This document shows, piece by piece, positions 7,233 to 16,405 of a stretch of 61,063 nucleotides of DNA. The DNA is from Bacillota bacterium (lineage in GTDB: Bacteria; Bacillota; Clostridia; Peptostreptococcales; Anaerovoracaceae). The DNA lies in contig JAFSCP010000017.1 in NCBI GenBank assembly GCA_017436705.1, positions 1-61,063 on the forward strand, given 5' to 3'. How positions within the stretch are numbered: position 1 is the stretch's first letter; each line of letters opens with the position of its first letter. Both the position numbers and the translations under genes were made by a program. The notes below the pieces were generated by a model, which searched no databases, was not told the origin of the DNA, and saw only the letters and a list, made by a program, of their open reading frames with translations.

Positions 7233-8633
7233 ATGGACAGCAATTTACTTAGAAAACTACCAAAGGTTGATGACCTTCTCAAGGCCCAGCCTGTAGCGGA
7301 TTTTTCAGGAGAACTTCCACATGAAGTCATTACCGACTCTATCAGAAAGGTGATTGACGGGAAGCGCGAAAAGATTCTTGCCGGAGATGAAGCGCTCGAT
7401 GAGAGCTTCGTAGCTTATGATAATGTGGTGGATGAGGTAGTGACTGTCCTTAATTTTTGTAAAATCAACAGTCTGCGCCGCGTTATCAATGGAACCGGCG
7501 TAGTTTTGCATACGAACCTGGGAAGAGCTAATCTGAGCAAAGCAGCGGCTGCAGCAGTTGCAGCAGTTGCGGACCGTTACTCAACTCTTGAATACGACCC
7601 GGAAACAGGTAAGCGCGGCTCACGTCACACTCACGTTGAAGAAGTGATTAAAAAAGTCACAGGTGCAGAAGCTGCAATGGTTGTAAACAACAATGCTGCG
7701 GCTACAATGATCTGCCTGGCTACCATGGGTGCAGGTAAGGAAGTAATCGTTTCAAGAGGAGAACTTGTTGAAATCGGCGGTTCTTTCAGAGTACCTGAAA
7801 TCATGAGCCAGAGCGGTGCAATCCTTGCAGAAATCGGAACAACCAACAAGACAAAAATCAGCGACTACGAAAAGCGTATTACTGAAAACACAGGCGCACT
7901 TCTCAAGGTGCACACAAGCAACTACAAGATTATCGGTTTCACTGAAGAAGCGACAATTGCTCAGCTGAGAGAACTGGGTGACAAGTACGGTCTTCCGGTG
8001 ATTTACGATATGGGAAGCGGCCTGATGGTTGACCTTACTGCTTATGGAATTGAAGAACCGACTGTTAAGGACGCATTTGCGCAGGGCGCTGATGTGGTGC
8101 TTTTCAGCGGTGACAAGCTTCTTGGCGGGGCACAGGGCGGCGTGCTGGCAGGTAAAAAGGAATTTATCGACAAGATGAAGAAACATCCTCTTGCGCGTAT
8201 CCTCAGAGTGGACAAGATGACTCTTGCGGCAATGGAAGCAACTTTCAAAGCATACTATAACGAAGAACAGGCAAAGAAGGAAATCCCTGTACTTGCAATG
8301 CTTACAAGAAGTCAGGAAGACCTTATGAAGGCAGCTCAGACACTGAAAAGAACCATCGCACGCAGGAATGCAGGCTATGAAATTACAATTGCTAAGGACA
8401 AGGGTATGGTAGGAGGCGGCAGCGCACCATCATCCTTTATCGACAATATTATCCTGAAAATAACCCATGAAAAGTTTACAAGCCAGCAGCTGGCAGCGCT
8501 TCTGCGCAAAGGGGAACTTCCAATCGTAGGAAGAATTCACGAAGAACAGCTGGTGCTCGATGTACGTACAATCTTTGCTGATGAATATCAGCTGATTGCA
8601 GACAAGCTTGCAGCAATCGCAGCAGCAAAATAG
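7233..8633 (+). CDS. selA: L-seryl-tRNA(Sec) selenium transferase SelA
   Basis: PLP enzyme that converts Ser-tRNA-Sec to Sec-tRNA-Sec using selenophosphate from SelD (466 aa from the chosen start). The PLP-lysine motif FSGDKLLGG puts Lys at 295, the same number as in E. coli SelA. Other family blocks are INGTGVVLHTNLGRA, VVNNNAAA and RGELVEIGG. ATG 7233 is chosen over the in-frame ATGs at 7215 and 7221 because GGAGAG lies 4 nt before it, while the earlier codons follow directly on the tRNA 3' end with no ribosome-binding site. The spacing to selB is 12 nt, a typical selAB pair. Confidence 0.94.
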   Translation: MDSNLLRKLPKVDDLLKAQPVADFSGELPHEVITDSIRKVIDGKREKILAGDEALDESFVAYDNVVDEVVTVLNFCKINSLRRVINGTGVVLHTNLGRANLSKAAAAAVAAVADRYSTLEYDPETGKRGSRHTHVEEVIKKVTGAEAAMVVNNNAAATMICLATMGAGKEVIVSRGELVEIGGSFRVPEIMSQSGAILAEIGTTNKTKISDYEKRITENTGALLKVHTSNYKIIGFTEEATIAQLRELGDKYGLPVIYDMGSGLMVDLTAYGIEEPTVKDAFAQGADVVLFSGDKLLGGAQGGVLAGKKEFIDKMKKHPLARILRVDKMTLAAMEATFKAYYNEEQAKKEIPVLAMLTRSQEDLMKAAQTLKRTIARRNAGYEITIAKDKGMVGGGSAPSSFIDNIILKITHEKFTSQQLAALLRKGELPIVGRIHEEQLVLDVRTIFADEYQLIADKLAAIAAAK

Positions 8634-8645
8634 GGGAAACAGAAT

Positions 8646-10553
8646 ATGAAAAATGTTATTGTGGGGACTGCCGGTCACGTAGACCACGGTAAAACCTGCC
8701 TCATCAGGGCGCTTACCGGAATGGAGACCGACAGACTCAAAGAAGAAAAGAAACGCGGAATTACAATTGAAAATGGTTTCGCTGATATGATTTACGGTGA
8801 CTATAACATCAGTATCATCGACGTACCAGGACATGAGCGTTTTGTAAACAACATGCTCATGGGTATCGGAGGAATTGACCTGGTGCTCCTTGTGGTCGGT
8901 CTTGACGAAGGCGTAATGCCGCAGACCAGGGAACATTTCCAGATTCTCAGTATGCTGGAAATAAATAAGGGAATCATAGTTTATACCAAGCGTGACCTGG
9001 TGGACGATGAAGAGTGGATTGAGCTTGTAAAGGACGATGCTAGAACTATGGTGGCAGGGACTTTCCTGGAAGGTGCGCCTGAAATCGAGGTTTCAGCCCA
9101 CGAAAACATCAATATCGAAGAACTGAAGCAGCTCATAATCGACAATATCGACGATGATGCACTTAAAAACGACAGTGATATGCTTTTCAGACTGCCTGTG
9201 GACAGAGTTTTCACTATTTCAGGTTTCGGTACCGTAGTTACAGGAACCCTCATGGAAGGTACAATTCATGTGGGCGACGAAATGATGGTTTATCCTGAAG
9301 GCAAGCTGACCAAGGTAAGAAATATCCAGGTTCACAATGAGCAGGTTGAAAGCGCCTTTGCAGGCCAGCGTACCGCCATCAATGTGGGCGGCATGAAGAA
9401 GGAAGAACTGGAGCGCGGAAGCGTCCTTGCACGTAAGGACGGTCTGGAACCGACCATGATGCTGGACGTGAAGCTGAAGCTTTTCGGAGATATCGACAAG
9501 GCTGTTTTAAACGGCAGCCGCGTGCATTTTTACTGCGGTTCATCACAGGTGCTGGCCAAGGTTGTGCTTCTTGACAGAGATGTGGCTGAGGCAGGAGATG
9601 AGTGCTATGTGCAGCTCAGACTTGAAGAAGAAGTTGCCCTCCGAATGGGTGACCGGTTCATTGTCCGTTTCTATTCACCGCTCATCACCATAGGCGGGGG
9701 CAAGATTCTGGAAGTATCGCCGCGTAAGCACAAGCGTAACGACGAAAAAGTTCTGGAAGCTCTGAAAATCAAGGATGAAGGTACTAAAACAGAAATCGCG
9801 CAGCTCATTATAAAAGAAAAAAGCAGCCAGCTGATTACAGCAGACCAGCTTGCCATAAAGATGAAGCTGAGCCCCGAAGAGGCCGGCTCAATCATCGGAG
9901 AACTTACAGAAAACGGCAAGGTAAAAATCATCAAAAAGGAATACCTGATGCATCAGGACTATCTGCAGGTGGTATATGATTTCAGCAGAAATCTTCTGGG
10001 TGAATACCATGCTAAAAATGAACTTTCTGCAGGTATGGTCAAGGAAGAATTCAAGTCCAGGCTTGAGCAGGAACTGAGACTTACAGACCGTAAGATTATC
10101 GAAGATATCATGGCCAATATGGAAGAAGCGGGAATCATCAGAACTGCTGAAAAGACTGTGGCTGCAGCTGATTTTGAGATTCATTATTCTCCAGAAATGG
10201 AAAAGATGAAGAACAGAATCATGAAGATTTACAGAGAAGCCAGATTCGAGATGCCTACTGTGGATGAAGTGCTGCAGACTGAAAAGGATGCTGCCAATGC
10301 CAGACATGTTATCGATGCGCTGGAAGGCCAGAAGGAGCTTGTGCGCCTGAGCCACCAGTACTACATCGATGCAGAGGCCTACAGCTGGGCTTTCAGCGAG
10401 CTTAAAAAAGTAGTTGAATCAAATGGCCAGATTACTCTGGCAGAATTCAGAGACATCATAGGTACATCAAGAAAATTCGCCATGGCAATTCTCGATTACC
10501 TGGACAACCAGAAAATAACTCAGAAAGTAGATGACGCAAGAGTTTTAATTTAG
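8646..10553 (+). CDS. selB: Selenocysteine-specific translation elongation factor SelB
   Basis: GTPase that carries Sec-tRNA-Sec to the ribosome and reads the SECIS hairpin next to the UGA (635 aa). The N-terminal EF-Tu-like GTPase has the P-loop GHVDHGKT at 10-17, DVPGHE and TKRDLV (a TKxD variant of NKxD). Beta-barrel domains II and III follow ([13 protein letters not shown] to [10 protein letters not shown]). The C-terminal roughly 250 residues are the winged-helix repeats that bind mRNA, ending [21 protein letters not shown]. Start ATG has GGGGA upstream. The stop codon overlaps the ribosome-binding site of the LysR gene. Confidence 0.95.
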   Translation: MKNVIVGTAGHVDHGKTCLIRALTGMETDRLKEEKKRGITIENGFADMIYGDYNISIIDVPGHERFVNNMLMGIGGIDLVLLVVGLDEGVMPQTREHFQILSMLEINKGIIVYTKRDLVDDEEWIELVKDDARTMVAGTFLEGAPEIEVSAHENINIEELKQLIIDNIDDDALKNDSDMLFRLPVDRVFTISGFGTVVTGTLMEGTIHVGDEMMVYPEGKLTKVRNIQVHNEQVESAFAGQRTAINVGGMKKEELERGSVLARKDGLEPTMMLDVKLKLFGDIDKAVLNGSRVHFYCGSSQVLAKVVLLDRDVAEAGDECYVQLRLEEEVALRMGDRFIVRFYSPLITIGGGKILEVSPRKHKRNDEKVLEALKIKDEGTKTEIAQLIIKEKSSQLITADQLAIKMKLSPEEAGSIIGELTENGKVKIIKKEYLMHQDYLQVVYDFSRNLLGEYHAKNELSAGMVKEEFKSRLEQELRLTDRKIIEDIMANMEEAGIIRTAEKTVAAADFEIHYSPEMEKMKNRIMKIYREARFEMPTVDEVLQTEKDAANARHVIDALEGQKELVRLSHQYYIDAEAYSWAFSELKKVVESNGQITLAEFRDIIGTSRKFAMAILDYLDNQKITQKVDDARVLI

Positions 10554-10561
10554 AGGTGGAT

Positions 10562-11464
10562 ATGGATTTCAAACAGATCGAGGCATTTGTAAATGTCATA
10601 AAGTACAAGAGCTTCTCCAAGGCGGCAGAAGCAACTTTCCTGACTCAGCCTACCATCAGTACCCACATCAGTTCTCTGGAAAAGGAACTGGGCGTAACGC
10701 TGATTGACAGACTGGGCAAGGAATCCAGACCGACTAAGCAGGGCAGAGCATTTTATAACTACGCTATAAATCTTATCAATACGAGAGAGCGTGCAATCAA
10801 CGCCATGGGTAATTTCGGCAAGGAAATTTCCGGCCAGATTGACCTGAGAGCGTCCAGCGTACCTGGTCAGTATATCGTACCTAAACTCCTGGCAGATTTC
10901 CACAAGGAATATCCGGAAGTTACTTTCCGTCTGGAGCAGTCAGACAGTGAGCAGGTGTGGAACGATATCCTGGACAACATGGGTGAAATCGGTTTTACAG
11001 GCGAGTATCAGAACAACGGACTCAAGTACGAACTGCTTTTTAAGGAACCGTCCGTGCTCATCACGCCGAAGAACGAAAAGTTTACACGTCTGAGAGAAAA
11101 AACCGACACAATTTCCCTGAAGTATATCATCGACGAGCCTCTTGTATGGCGTGAAGAAGGATCTGCTACCAGAAGGGCATTTGAGGAAAAGCTGCGTCAG
11201 GCAGGCAGAACAAGCATGATTAAGGCGGTTGCCACTGTAAACGGTATAGAAGCTGTAAAACAGTGTGTTGCGGCAGGACTTGGGGTGTCACTGCTTTCAC
11301 AGGTTGTAGTGGAAAGCGACAAAGGAAATGGCGACTACATCAGTTTCAGACTGGAAGAAACAGAGCTGGAAAGAGAATTCTACATGGTGTACAACAAGAA
11401 TACCACCCTTTCACCGGTGGCACTGAAGTTCAAGGAATTCGTGCTGGAAAAGTTTGGAGAATAG
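10562..11464 (+). CDS. LysR family regulator associated with selenium metabolism
   Basis: A 300-aa LysR-type regulator: N-terminal winged HTH (FSKAAEATFLTQPTISTHISSLEKELG, about residues 16-40) and a periplasmic-binding-like effector domain. Regulators of this type are recurrent neighbours of selAB in anaerobes, and a family defined by that association is known. The start is set at ATG 10562 with GAGG 5 nt upstream; a GTG at 10556 is in frame but lies inside the ribosome-binding site. Translationally close to selB (8 nt). Its targets are not known; the palindrome TTATTG-N6-CAATAA ahead of grdA is a possible site. Confidence 0.85.
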   Translation: MDFKQIEAFVNVIKYKSFSKAAEATFLTQPTISTHISSLEKELGVTLIDRLGKESRPTKQGRAFYNYAINLINTRERAINAMGNFGKEISGQIDLRASSVPGQYIVPKLLADFHKEYPEVTFRLEQSDSEQVWNDILDNMGEIGFTGEYQNNGLKYELLFKEPSVLITPKNEKFTRLREKTDTISLKYIIDEPLVWREEGSATRRAFEEKLRQAGRTSMIKAVATVNGIEAVKQCVAAGLGVSLLSQVVVESDKGNGDYISFRLEETELEREFYMVYNKNTTLSPVALKFKEFVLEKFGE

Positions 11465-11500
11465 TTGACAAGAATTATGCGCATATAGCGACAAAAAACT

Positions 11501-11533
11501 GGCGGGTATCCATGACGGATGCCCGTCTTTTTC
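11501..11533 (+). terminator. Terminator after the selAB-LysR operon
   Basis: An 11-bp stem GGCGGGTATCC / GGATGCCCGTC (with G-U pairs), loop ATGAC, then TTTTT. Confidence 0.85.
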
Positions 11534-11562
11534 ATGCCTTTATACTCTATATGCCCACTGAT

Positions 11563-11580
11563 TTATTGAAATTCCAATAA
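11563..11580. promoter_or_regulatory. Palindromic site upstream of the grdA promoter
   Basis: TTATTG-AAATTC-CAATAA: perfect 6-bp arms and a near-symmetric centre, located 52 bp before the -24 element. It could bind LysR, the enhancer-binding protein or IHF-like protein; which one is not visible. It differs from the palindrome ahead of grdE. A related TTCAATATTGA lies at about 2300, upstream of grdX. Confidence 0.45.
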
Positions 11581-11631
11581 TAATATTTAATCTAAAAAAA
11601 CTATTAGTGATTTTTATAATAATTATTGCAG

Positions 11632-11647
11632 TGGCACGGGATTTGCA
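11632..11647 (+). promoter_or_regulatory. Sigma-54 (-24/-12) promoter of grdA
   Basis: TGGCACG, 4 nt, TTGCA: a full match to the consensus. The leader from the predicted start to the grdA ATG is about 55 nt. Confidence 0.93.
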
Positions 11648-11715
11648 ATATAATTATAGCGTGATTGTTAAATGCACAAGCATCTAAATTTTTTAGAGAA
11701 AGGAGAAACGGTTCA

Positions 11716-12177
11716 ATGGCAATTCTTAAAGACAAGAAAGCTATCATCATTGGCGACAGAGATGGTATTCCTGGTCAGGCTATCGAAGAATGTGCTGTGT
11801 CCGCTGGAGCAGAAGTAATCTTTTCTTCCACTGAGTGCTTCGTCTGAACAGCGGCTGGAGCTATGGACTTAGAAAATCAGAGAAGAGTTTTAGAGTTTAC
11901 TAATCAGTACGGAGCTGAAAACATCGTTGTGCTGCTGGGTGCAGCAGAAGGCGAAGCATCAGGCCTTGCAGCTGAAACAGTAACTCTTGGCGACCCTACT
12001 TTCGCAGGTCCTTTAGCAGGAGTCCAGTTAGGACTTACAGTATACCACGTTTGTGAGCCAGAAATTAAGGAAGAAATCGATCCTGCTGTTTACGATGAAC
12101 AGATCAGCATGATGGAAATGGTTCTCGATGTGGATGACATTTGCAATGAAATGAACGCTATCAGAGAACAGTTATAA
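11716..12177 (+). CDS. grdA: Glycine reductase component A, selenoprotein GrdA (Sec44)
   Basis: Small selenoprotein (153 aa) that takes the carboxymethyl group from protein B on its Sec and hands it to protein C as a ketene-type intermediate, leaving a Se-S bridge that thioredoxin reduces. Met-Ala-Ile-Leu start at 11716 with AAAGGAG upstream. An in-frame TGA at 11845 lies in [16 protein letters not shown], the conserved active site, at residue 44 as in characterised GrdA. The frame then stays open to 12177 with the family C-terminus. Driven by its own sigma-54 promoter and followed by a strong terminator, which fits the need for excess GrdA. Confidence 0.96.
11845..11847 (+). other. Selenocysteine UGA codon of grdA (Sec44)
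   Basis: In-frame TGA in Cys-Phe-Val-UGA-Thr-Ala-Ala-Gly. Reading it as stop would leave only 43 residues. A weak AGC/GCT stem with a GGCTGGA loop follows from 11850. Confidence 0.93.
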
Positions 12178-12184
12178 TCACAAT

Positions 12185-12225
12185 GGAAAAGGCGGAAGCC
12201 CCCGCCTTTTCCTGATTGTTATTTT
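12185..12225 (+). terminator. Strong terminator between grdA and trxB
   Basis: GGAAAAGGCGG / CCGCCTTTTCC stem, loop AAGCCC, followed by T-rich sequence. No separate promoter is evident before trxB, so trxB-trxA-grdCD probably depend on read-through. Confidence 0.8.
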
Positions 12226-12262
12226 TTTTAATTAACAGAACCCCGAAAAGGAGATGATTCCA

Positions 12263-13198
12263 ATGAAGAAGTATGATGTAGTTATTATTGGTGCAGGTCC
12301 AGCTGGATTAGCCGCAGGTCTGTACGCTGGAAGAGCTAGACTTAATACATTAATTATCGAAAAACAGAAAAACGGTGGACAGATCGTTATCACAAGTGAA
12401 ATTGAAAACTATCCAGGTGGCCTGGAAGAAGAAACAGGCCCGTCTTTAATAGATCGTATGGTTGCACAGACTCAGAGATTCGGTGTTGACCATGTATTTG
12501 ATACAGTAACAGATGTTGAACTTGAAGGCGAAGAAAAGATTATCAAGTGCCTTCACGAAGAATACAGCGCTAAGGTTGTTATCATTGCCGCAGGAGCTAA
12601 CCCAGTTCCAATCGGCTGCCCTGGCGAAAAAGAATTATCCGGTAAGGGCGTATCCTACTGCGCTACATGCGACGGTGCTTTCTTCGAAGATTTTGAAGTA
12701 TACGTAGTAGGCGGCGGTGACTCCGCAGTTGAAGAAGCTATGTACCTCACTAAGTTCGCAAGAAAGGTTACAATCATCCACAGAAGAGACGAACTCAGAG
12801 CAGCTAAGTCCATTCAGGAAAAGGCTTTCGCAAACGAAAAGATCGACTTCATGTGGGATTCCGTTGTTGAAGAAATCAAGGGTGACGGCTTAGTTGAAAC
12901 TATGGTTGTTAAGAACGTTAAGACTGGCGAATTAACAGAAGTAGTTGCAGACGAAGAAGACGGCACATTCGGTATCTTCGTATTCATCGGCTTCAAGCCA
13001 AACTCAGCTCTCTTCGAAGGCAAGGTTGAAATGGAAAAGGGTTACATCGTAACTGACGAAGACATGAAGACTAACGTTCCAGGCGTATTCGCTGTTGGTG
13101 ACATCAGAAAGAAGAGCTTAAGACAGGTTGTTACAGCTGCTGCTGACGGTGCTATCGCTGCAGTTCAGGCTGGTAAATATATCGAAGAACACGAATAA
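12263..13198 (+). CDS. trxB: Thioredoxin reductase
   Basis: NAD(P)H-dependent flavoprotein (311 aa) that reduces the thioredoxin feeding glycine reductase. FAD-binding GAGPAGLAAGLYAGRA is at the N-terminus, the redox-active disulfide is CATC (SYCATCDGAFF), the NAD(P)H Rossmann motif is GGGDSAVEEA, and the C-terminal FAD motif is GVFAVGDIR. ATG 12263 is chosen because AAAGGAG lies 8-9 nt before it; the in-frame ATG at 12254 abuts that site. Next gene, trxA, is 44 nt away. Confidence 0.94.
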   Translation: MKKYDVVIIGAGPAGLAAGLYAGRARLNTLIIEKQKNGGQIVITSEIENYPGGLEEETGPSLIDRMVAQTQRFGVDHVFDTVTDVELEGEEKIIKCLHEEYSAKVVIIAAGANPVPIGCPGEKELSGKGVSYCATCDGAFFEDFEVYVVGGGDSAVEEAMYLTKFARKVTIIHRRDELRAAKSIQEKAFANEKIDFMWDSVVEEIKGDGLVETMVVKNVKTGELTEVVADEEDGTFGIFVFIGFKPNSALFEGKVEMEKGYIVTDEDMKTNVPGVFAVGDIRKKSLRQVVTAAADGAIAAVQAGKYIEEHE

Positions 13199-13242
13199 TA
13201 ACTTTTAAAAAATCATTGAAAACCCAAGGAGGACATTAAAAC

Positions 13243-13569
13243 ATGTTAGAATTAGATAAGAACACATTTGAAGCAGAAGTATTACAGGCTGAAGGTTATG
13301 TTGTAGTAGATTTCTACGGTGACGGCTGCGTTCCTTGCGCTGCATTAATGCCACACGTACACGCTATGGGCGACACTTACGGCGACAAGATCAAGTTCAC
13401 AGCTCTTAACACAACTAAGGCTAGAAGACTTGCTATCAGCCAGAAGATCATGGGCCTTCCAGTAGTTGCAGTTTACAAAGACGGTGAAAAGATCGAAGAA
13501 AAGGTAAAAGACGACGCAACTAAGGAAGCAGTAGAAGAAATGATCAAGAAGTACTACGAAATGGTTTAA
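13243..13569 (+). CDS. trxA: Thioredoxin with glycine-reductase-type active site GCVPC
   Basis: A 108-aa thioredoxin with active-site cysteines 29 and 32 in DGCVPCA rather than the usual WCGPC; the cis-proline is in GLPVVAVY. The GCVPC form is known from glycine-reducing clostridia, where this protein reduces GrdA. The change of Trp-Cys-Gly to Gly-Cys-Val should alter redox potential and partner choice and prevent it from standing in fully for a general thioredoxin. AAGGAGG precedes the ATG; grdC follows after 23 nt. Confidence 0.92.
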   Translation: MLELDKNTFEAEVLQAEGYVVVDFYGDGCVPCAALMPHVHAMGDTYGDKIKFTALNTTKARRLAISQKIMGLPVVAVYKDGEKIEEKVKDDATKEAVEEMIKKYYEMV

Positions 13570-13592
13570 TTAAAAAGGAGAACTTTTAAGAT

Positions 13593-15137
13593 ATGAGCGA
13601 TTATGCAGTAATTAAAGGTGCAAGCTACGTATTAGCTGCAGCACCTGACATGGTTTTACATAACGGTACAACTCAGACTACAGAAATGATTGTTAATCCT
13701 GAATCTGAGTACTTAAAAGAGCTTCCAAACCATTTAAGAAGCTTTGATGATGTTCTCGCATATATCCCTAACCAGGTATATATCGGAAACATGACAAACA
13801 AAGATTTAGCTGCAACTGAATTCCCTTACTATGACAAGAAGGCTGAAAAGGCTGAAAGATATGGTAAGTACGGTGAAATCATGCCTCAGGATGAATTCAT
13901 CGGTTTAATGCAGATCTGTGACGTTTTCGACTTAGTTAAGTTAGAAGCTGGCTTCGCACAGGAAGTTAAGGCTAAGTTAACTGCTCACGGAATGTTAAAG
14001 GAAGAACAGATTGCAATCCTTGATAAGAACAACGATACAGATGAAACTATCGCTGCACTTGTAAATGACGAACACTCCGAACCTATCTACCACAACTTCA
14101 AGCTTGTTGGTGCTGTTAAGAGAGCTCACGACGTTGACGTTAACTTATCCGCACACGTAATGTTTGAAAACATCGTAGCTAAGGCTTCCAGCGTTCTTGC
14201 AATGCTCCACCTCATCAAGAACACAGGTATTGATCCGGCAGAAATCGAATACGTAGTAGACTGCTGCGAAGAAGCTTGTGGTGATATGAACCAGAGAGGC
14301 GGCGGCAACTTTGCTAAGGCTGCTGCAGAAGTAGTTGGTTTAGTAAACGCTACAGGTTCCGACGTAAGAGGTTTCTGTGCAGGTCCTGCACACGCAATCC
14401 TTGATGCTGCTTCCTTAGTAAAGGCTGGCACATTCAAGAACGTTATCGTTACTGCCGGCGGCTGCACAGCTAAGCTTGGTATGAACGGTAAGGACCACGT
14501 TAAGAAGGGTCTTCCTATCTTAGAAGACTGCCTTGGCGGTTTTGCAGTATTACTCAGCGAAAACGACGGTGTAAACCCAGTTATCAGAACTGATATCGTT
14601 GGCAGACACACAGTTGGTACAGGTTCATCCCCTCAGGCTGTAATCGGTGGTCTCGTAACTGATTCCCTCGACAAGGCTGGTCTTAAGTTAACTGACGTTG
14701 ACAAGTTTGCTCCAGAACTTCAGAACCCAGATATCACTAAGCCAGCAGGCGCAGGTGACGTTCCTGAAGCTAACTACAAGATGATCGCAGCTCTCGGAGT
14801 AAAGAGAGGCGACATCGCAAGAACTGACATTCCATCTTTCGTAGCAGAAAGAGGATTAGTAGGCTGGGCTCCAACTCAGGGCCACATTCCTTCAGGTGTT
14901 CCTTACATGGGACCTTGCAGAGAAGATATCTTAGCAGGAGATATCAAGCGTGCTATGATTATCGGTAAGGGAAGCTTATTCCTCGGCAGAATGACTAACC
15001 TCTTCGACGGTGTTTCCTTCTTAGTAGAAGCAAACCCTGGCAAGCAGGAAGCAGCTGCTGCAGTTTCCGAAGAAACAATCAAGAGCCTCATCGGCGAAGC
15101 AATGCGTGACTTTGCAAAATCCCTCATTGCAGAATAA
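13593..15137 (+). CDS. grdC: Glycine reductase component C, beta subunit GrdC
   Basis: With GrdD it converts the carboxymethyl-selenoether on GrdA to an acetyl thioester and then, with phosphate, to acetyl phosphate (514 aa). The protein belongs to the thiolase/FabH-like fold group; visible blocks include YVVDCCEEACGDMNQRGGGN and CAGPAHAILDAASLVKAG. The ribosome-binding site AAAAAGGAG lies before ATG 13593. It is 22 nt from grdD. Full length. Confidence 0.94.
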   Translation: MSDYAVIKGASYVLAAAPDMVLHNGTTQTTEMIVNPESEYLKELPNHLRSFDDVLAYIPNQVYIGNMTNKDLAATEFPYYDKKAEKAERYGKYGEIMPQDEFIGLMQICDVFDLVKLEAGFAQEVKAKLTAHGMLKEEQIAILDKNNDTDETIAALVNDEHSEPIYHNFKLVGAVKRAHDVDVNLSAHVMFENIVAKASSVLAMLHLIKNTGIDPAEIEYVVDCCEEACGDMNQRGGGNFAKAAAEVVGLVNATGSDVRGFCAGPAHAILDAASLVKAGTFKNVIVTAGGCTAKLGMNGKDHVKKGLPILEDCLGGFAVLLSENDGVNPVIRTDIVGRHTVGTGSSPQAVIGGLVTDSLDKAGLKLTDVDKFAPELQNPDITKPAGAGDVPEANYKMIAALGVKRGDIARTDIPSFVAERGLVGWAPTQGHIPSGVPYMGPCREDILAGDIKRAMIIGKGSLFLGRMTNLFDGVSFLVEANPGKQEAAAAVSEETIKSLIGEAMRDFAKSLIAE

Positions 15138-15159
15138 GCAGAAGGAAGGAATACAGACT

Positions 15160-16278
15160 ATGTCAGAAAAGCAGATCAAAAAAATGATTGCCAATACTTT
15201 CCTGGACATCGCAGATGCTCTTGAAACAGGCTCCTTTGGTAAGAAGCCTGTAATCGGTGTTGCTGTTGCAGGAACAGAACATGGCATGGATAATATTTAC
15301 GAAGGCGTAAGACTTGCTGAAAAGAAAGGCTGCAAGGCAGTTGTAATCGAAGGCGAAGACGCTCACAAGAAGATGGAAGCAATGCTGGAAGCTGGAGAAA
15401 TCCAGGGTGCTGTAACTATGCACTATCCATTCCCTATCGGTGTTTCCACTGTTGGCCGCGTAATCACTCCTGGTATGGGTAAGGAAATGTTCCTTGCAAC
15501 TACTACAGGTACTTCCTCAACTGACAGAGTAGAAGGCATGGTTAAGAATGCTATCTACGGCATCATTTCAGCAAAGGCTTGCGGCATCGAAGCTCCTACT
15601 GTTGGTATTGCAAATATCGACGGAGCTCGTCAGACTGAAAAGATTCTGATGAAGCTGGCAGAAAACGGTTACCCAATCAACTTTGCTCAGTCCGCAAGAG
15701 CAGACGGCGGCGTTGTAATGAGAGGTAACGACCTTCTTGCAGCTACATCTGATGTAATGGTAATGGACCCTCTTACAGGAAACCTTATGATGAAGCTTTT
15801 CTCCGCTTACACAACTGGCGGAAGCTATGAATCACTTGGTTACGGCTACGGCCCTGGTATCGGTGAAGGATTCGACAAGGTTATCATGATCGTTTCCAGA
15901 GCATCCGGTGCACCTGTAATCTCCGGCGCTATCCAGTACGCTACTGAACTCCTTGAAAACAAGGTTCTTCAGGTAGCAGCTGCTGAATTTGAAGCTGCAA
16001 ACAAGGCAGGCCTCAAGGCTCTCCTTGAAGAATACAAGGCTGCTAACAAGCCTTCCGCAGCTCCTGCAGAAGAAGTTAAGATGCCTCCTAAGGAAGCATG
16101 TACTGCAGAAATTCACGGTATTGAAGTTACTGACCTTGAAGACGCAGCTCAGGCACTCTGGGCAGCAGGCATCTATGCTGAAACAGGTATGGGTTGCACA
16201 GGTCCGGTAGTTCTCATGGCTGGCGACAAGGAAGAAAAGGCAAGAGAAATCCTTACAGCTAAGGGTTACATCAGCTAA
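15160..16278 (+). CDS. grdD: Glycine reductase component C, alpha subunit GrdD
   Basis: Acetyl phosphate-forming partner of GrdC (372 aa), related to PlsX-type phosphotransacylases. A conserved Cys lies in the C-terminal GMGCTGPVV (about residue 346) and is the probable acetyl-thioester residue, corresponding to the Cys359 described in other GrdD proteins. ATG 15160 has GAAGGAAGG upstream; a longer frame to 15106 overlaps grdC and lacks a ribosome-binding site. Last gene of the island, followed by a terminator. Confidence 0.94.
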   Translation: MSEKQIKKMIANTFLDIADALETGSFGKKPVIGVAVAGTEHGMDNIYEGVRLAEKKGCKAVVIEGEDAHKKMEAMLEAGEIQGAVTMHYPFPIGVSTVGRVITPGMGKEMFLATTTGTSSTDRVEGMVKNAIYGIISAKACGIEAPTVGIANIDGARQTEKILMKLAENGYPINFAQSARADGGVVMRGNDLLAATSDVMVMDPLTGNLMMKLFSAYTTGGSYESLGYGYGPGIGEGFDKVIMIVSRASGAPVISGAIQYATELLENKVLQVAAAEFEAANKAGLKALLEEYKAANKPSAAPAEEVKMPPKEACTAEIHGIEVTDLEDAAQALWAAGIYAETGMGCTGPVVLMAGDKEEKAREILTAKGYIS

Positions 16279-16311
16279 TTTTAACCGGTAAAAATAACTA
16301 TAAAACATAAG

Positions 16312-16342
16312 ACGCCTCCGGATTGACTCCGGAGGTGTTTTT
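16312..16342 (+). terminator. Terminator at the end of the glycine reductase island
   Basis: GCCTCCGGA / TCCGGAGGT stem with a short loop, then GTTTTTG. Confidence 0.85.
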
Positions 16343-16405
16343 GTATATAATTGTCGTAATATGGCTGATAAGTTAAGGCAAGATAATTTACAGGGGATTC
16401 AGATT

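Noticed and set aside
11716-11847. grdA as a pseudogene split into two short frames
   Set aside because: The TGA sits at Sec44 in the known GrdA active site and both parts align to one intact GrdA.
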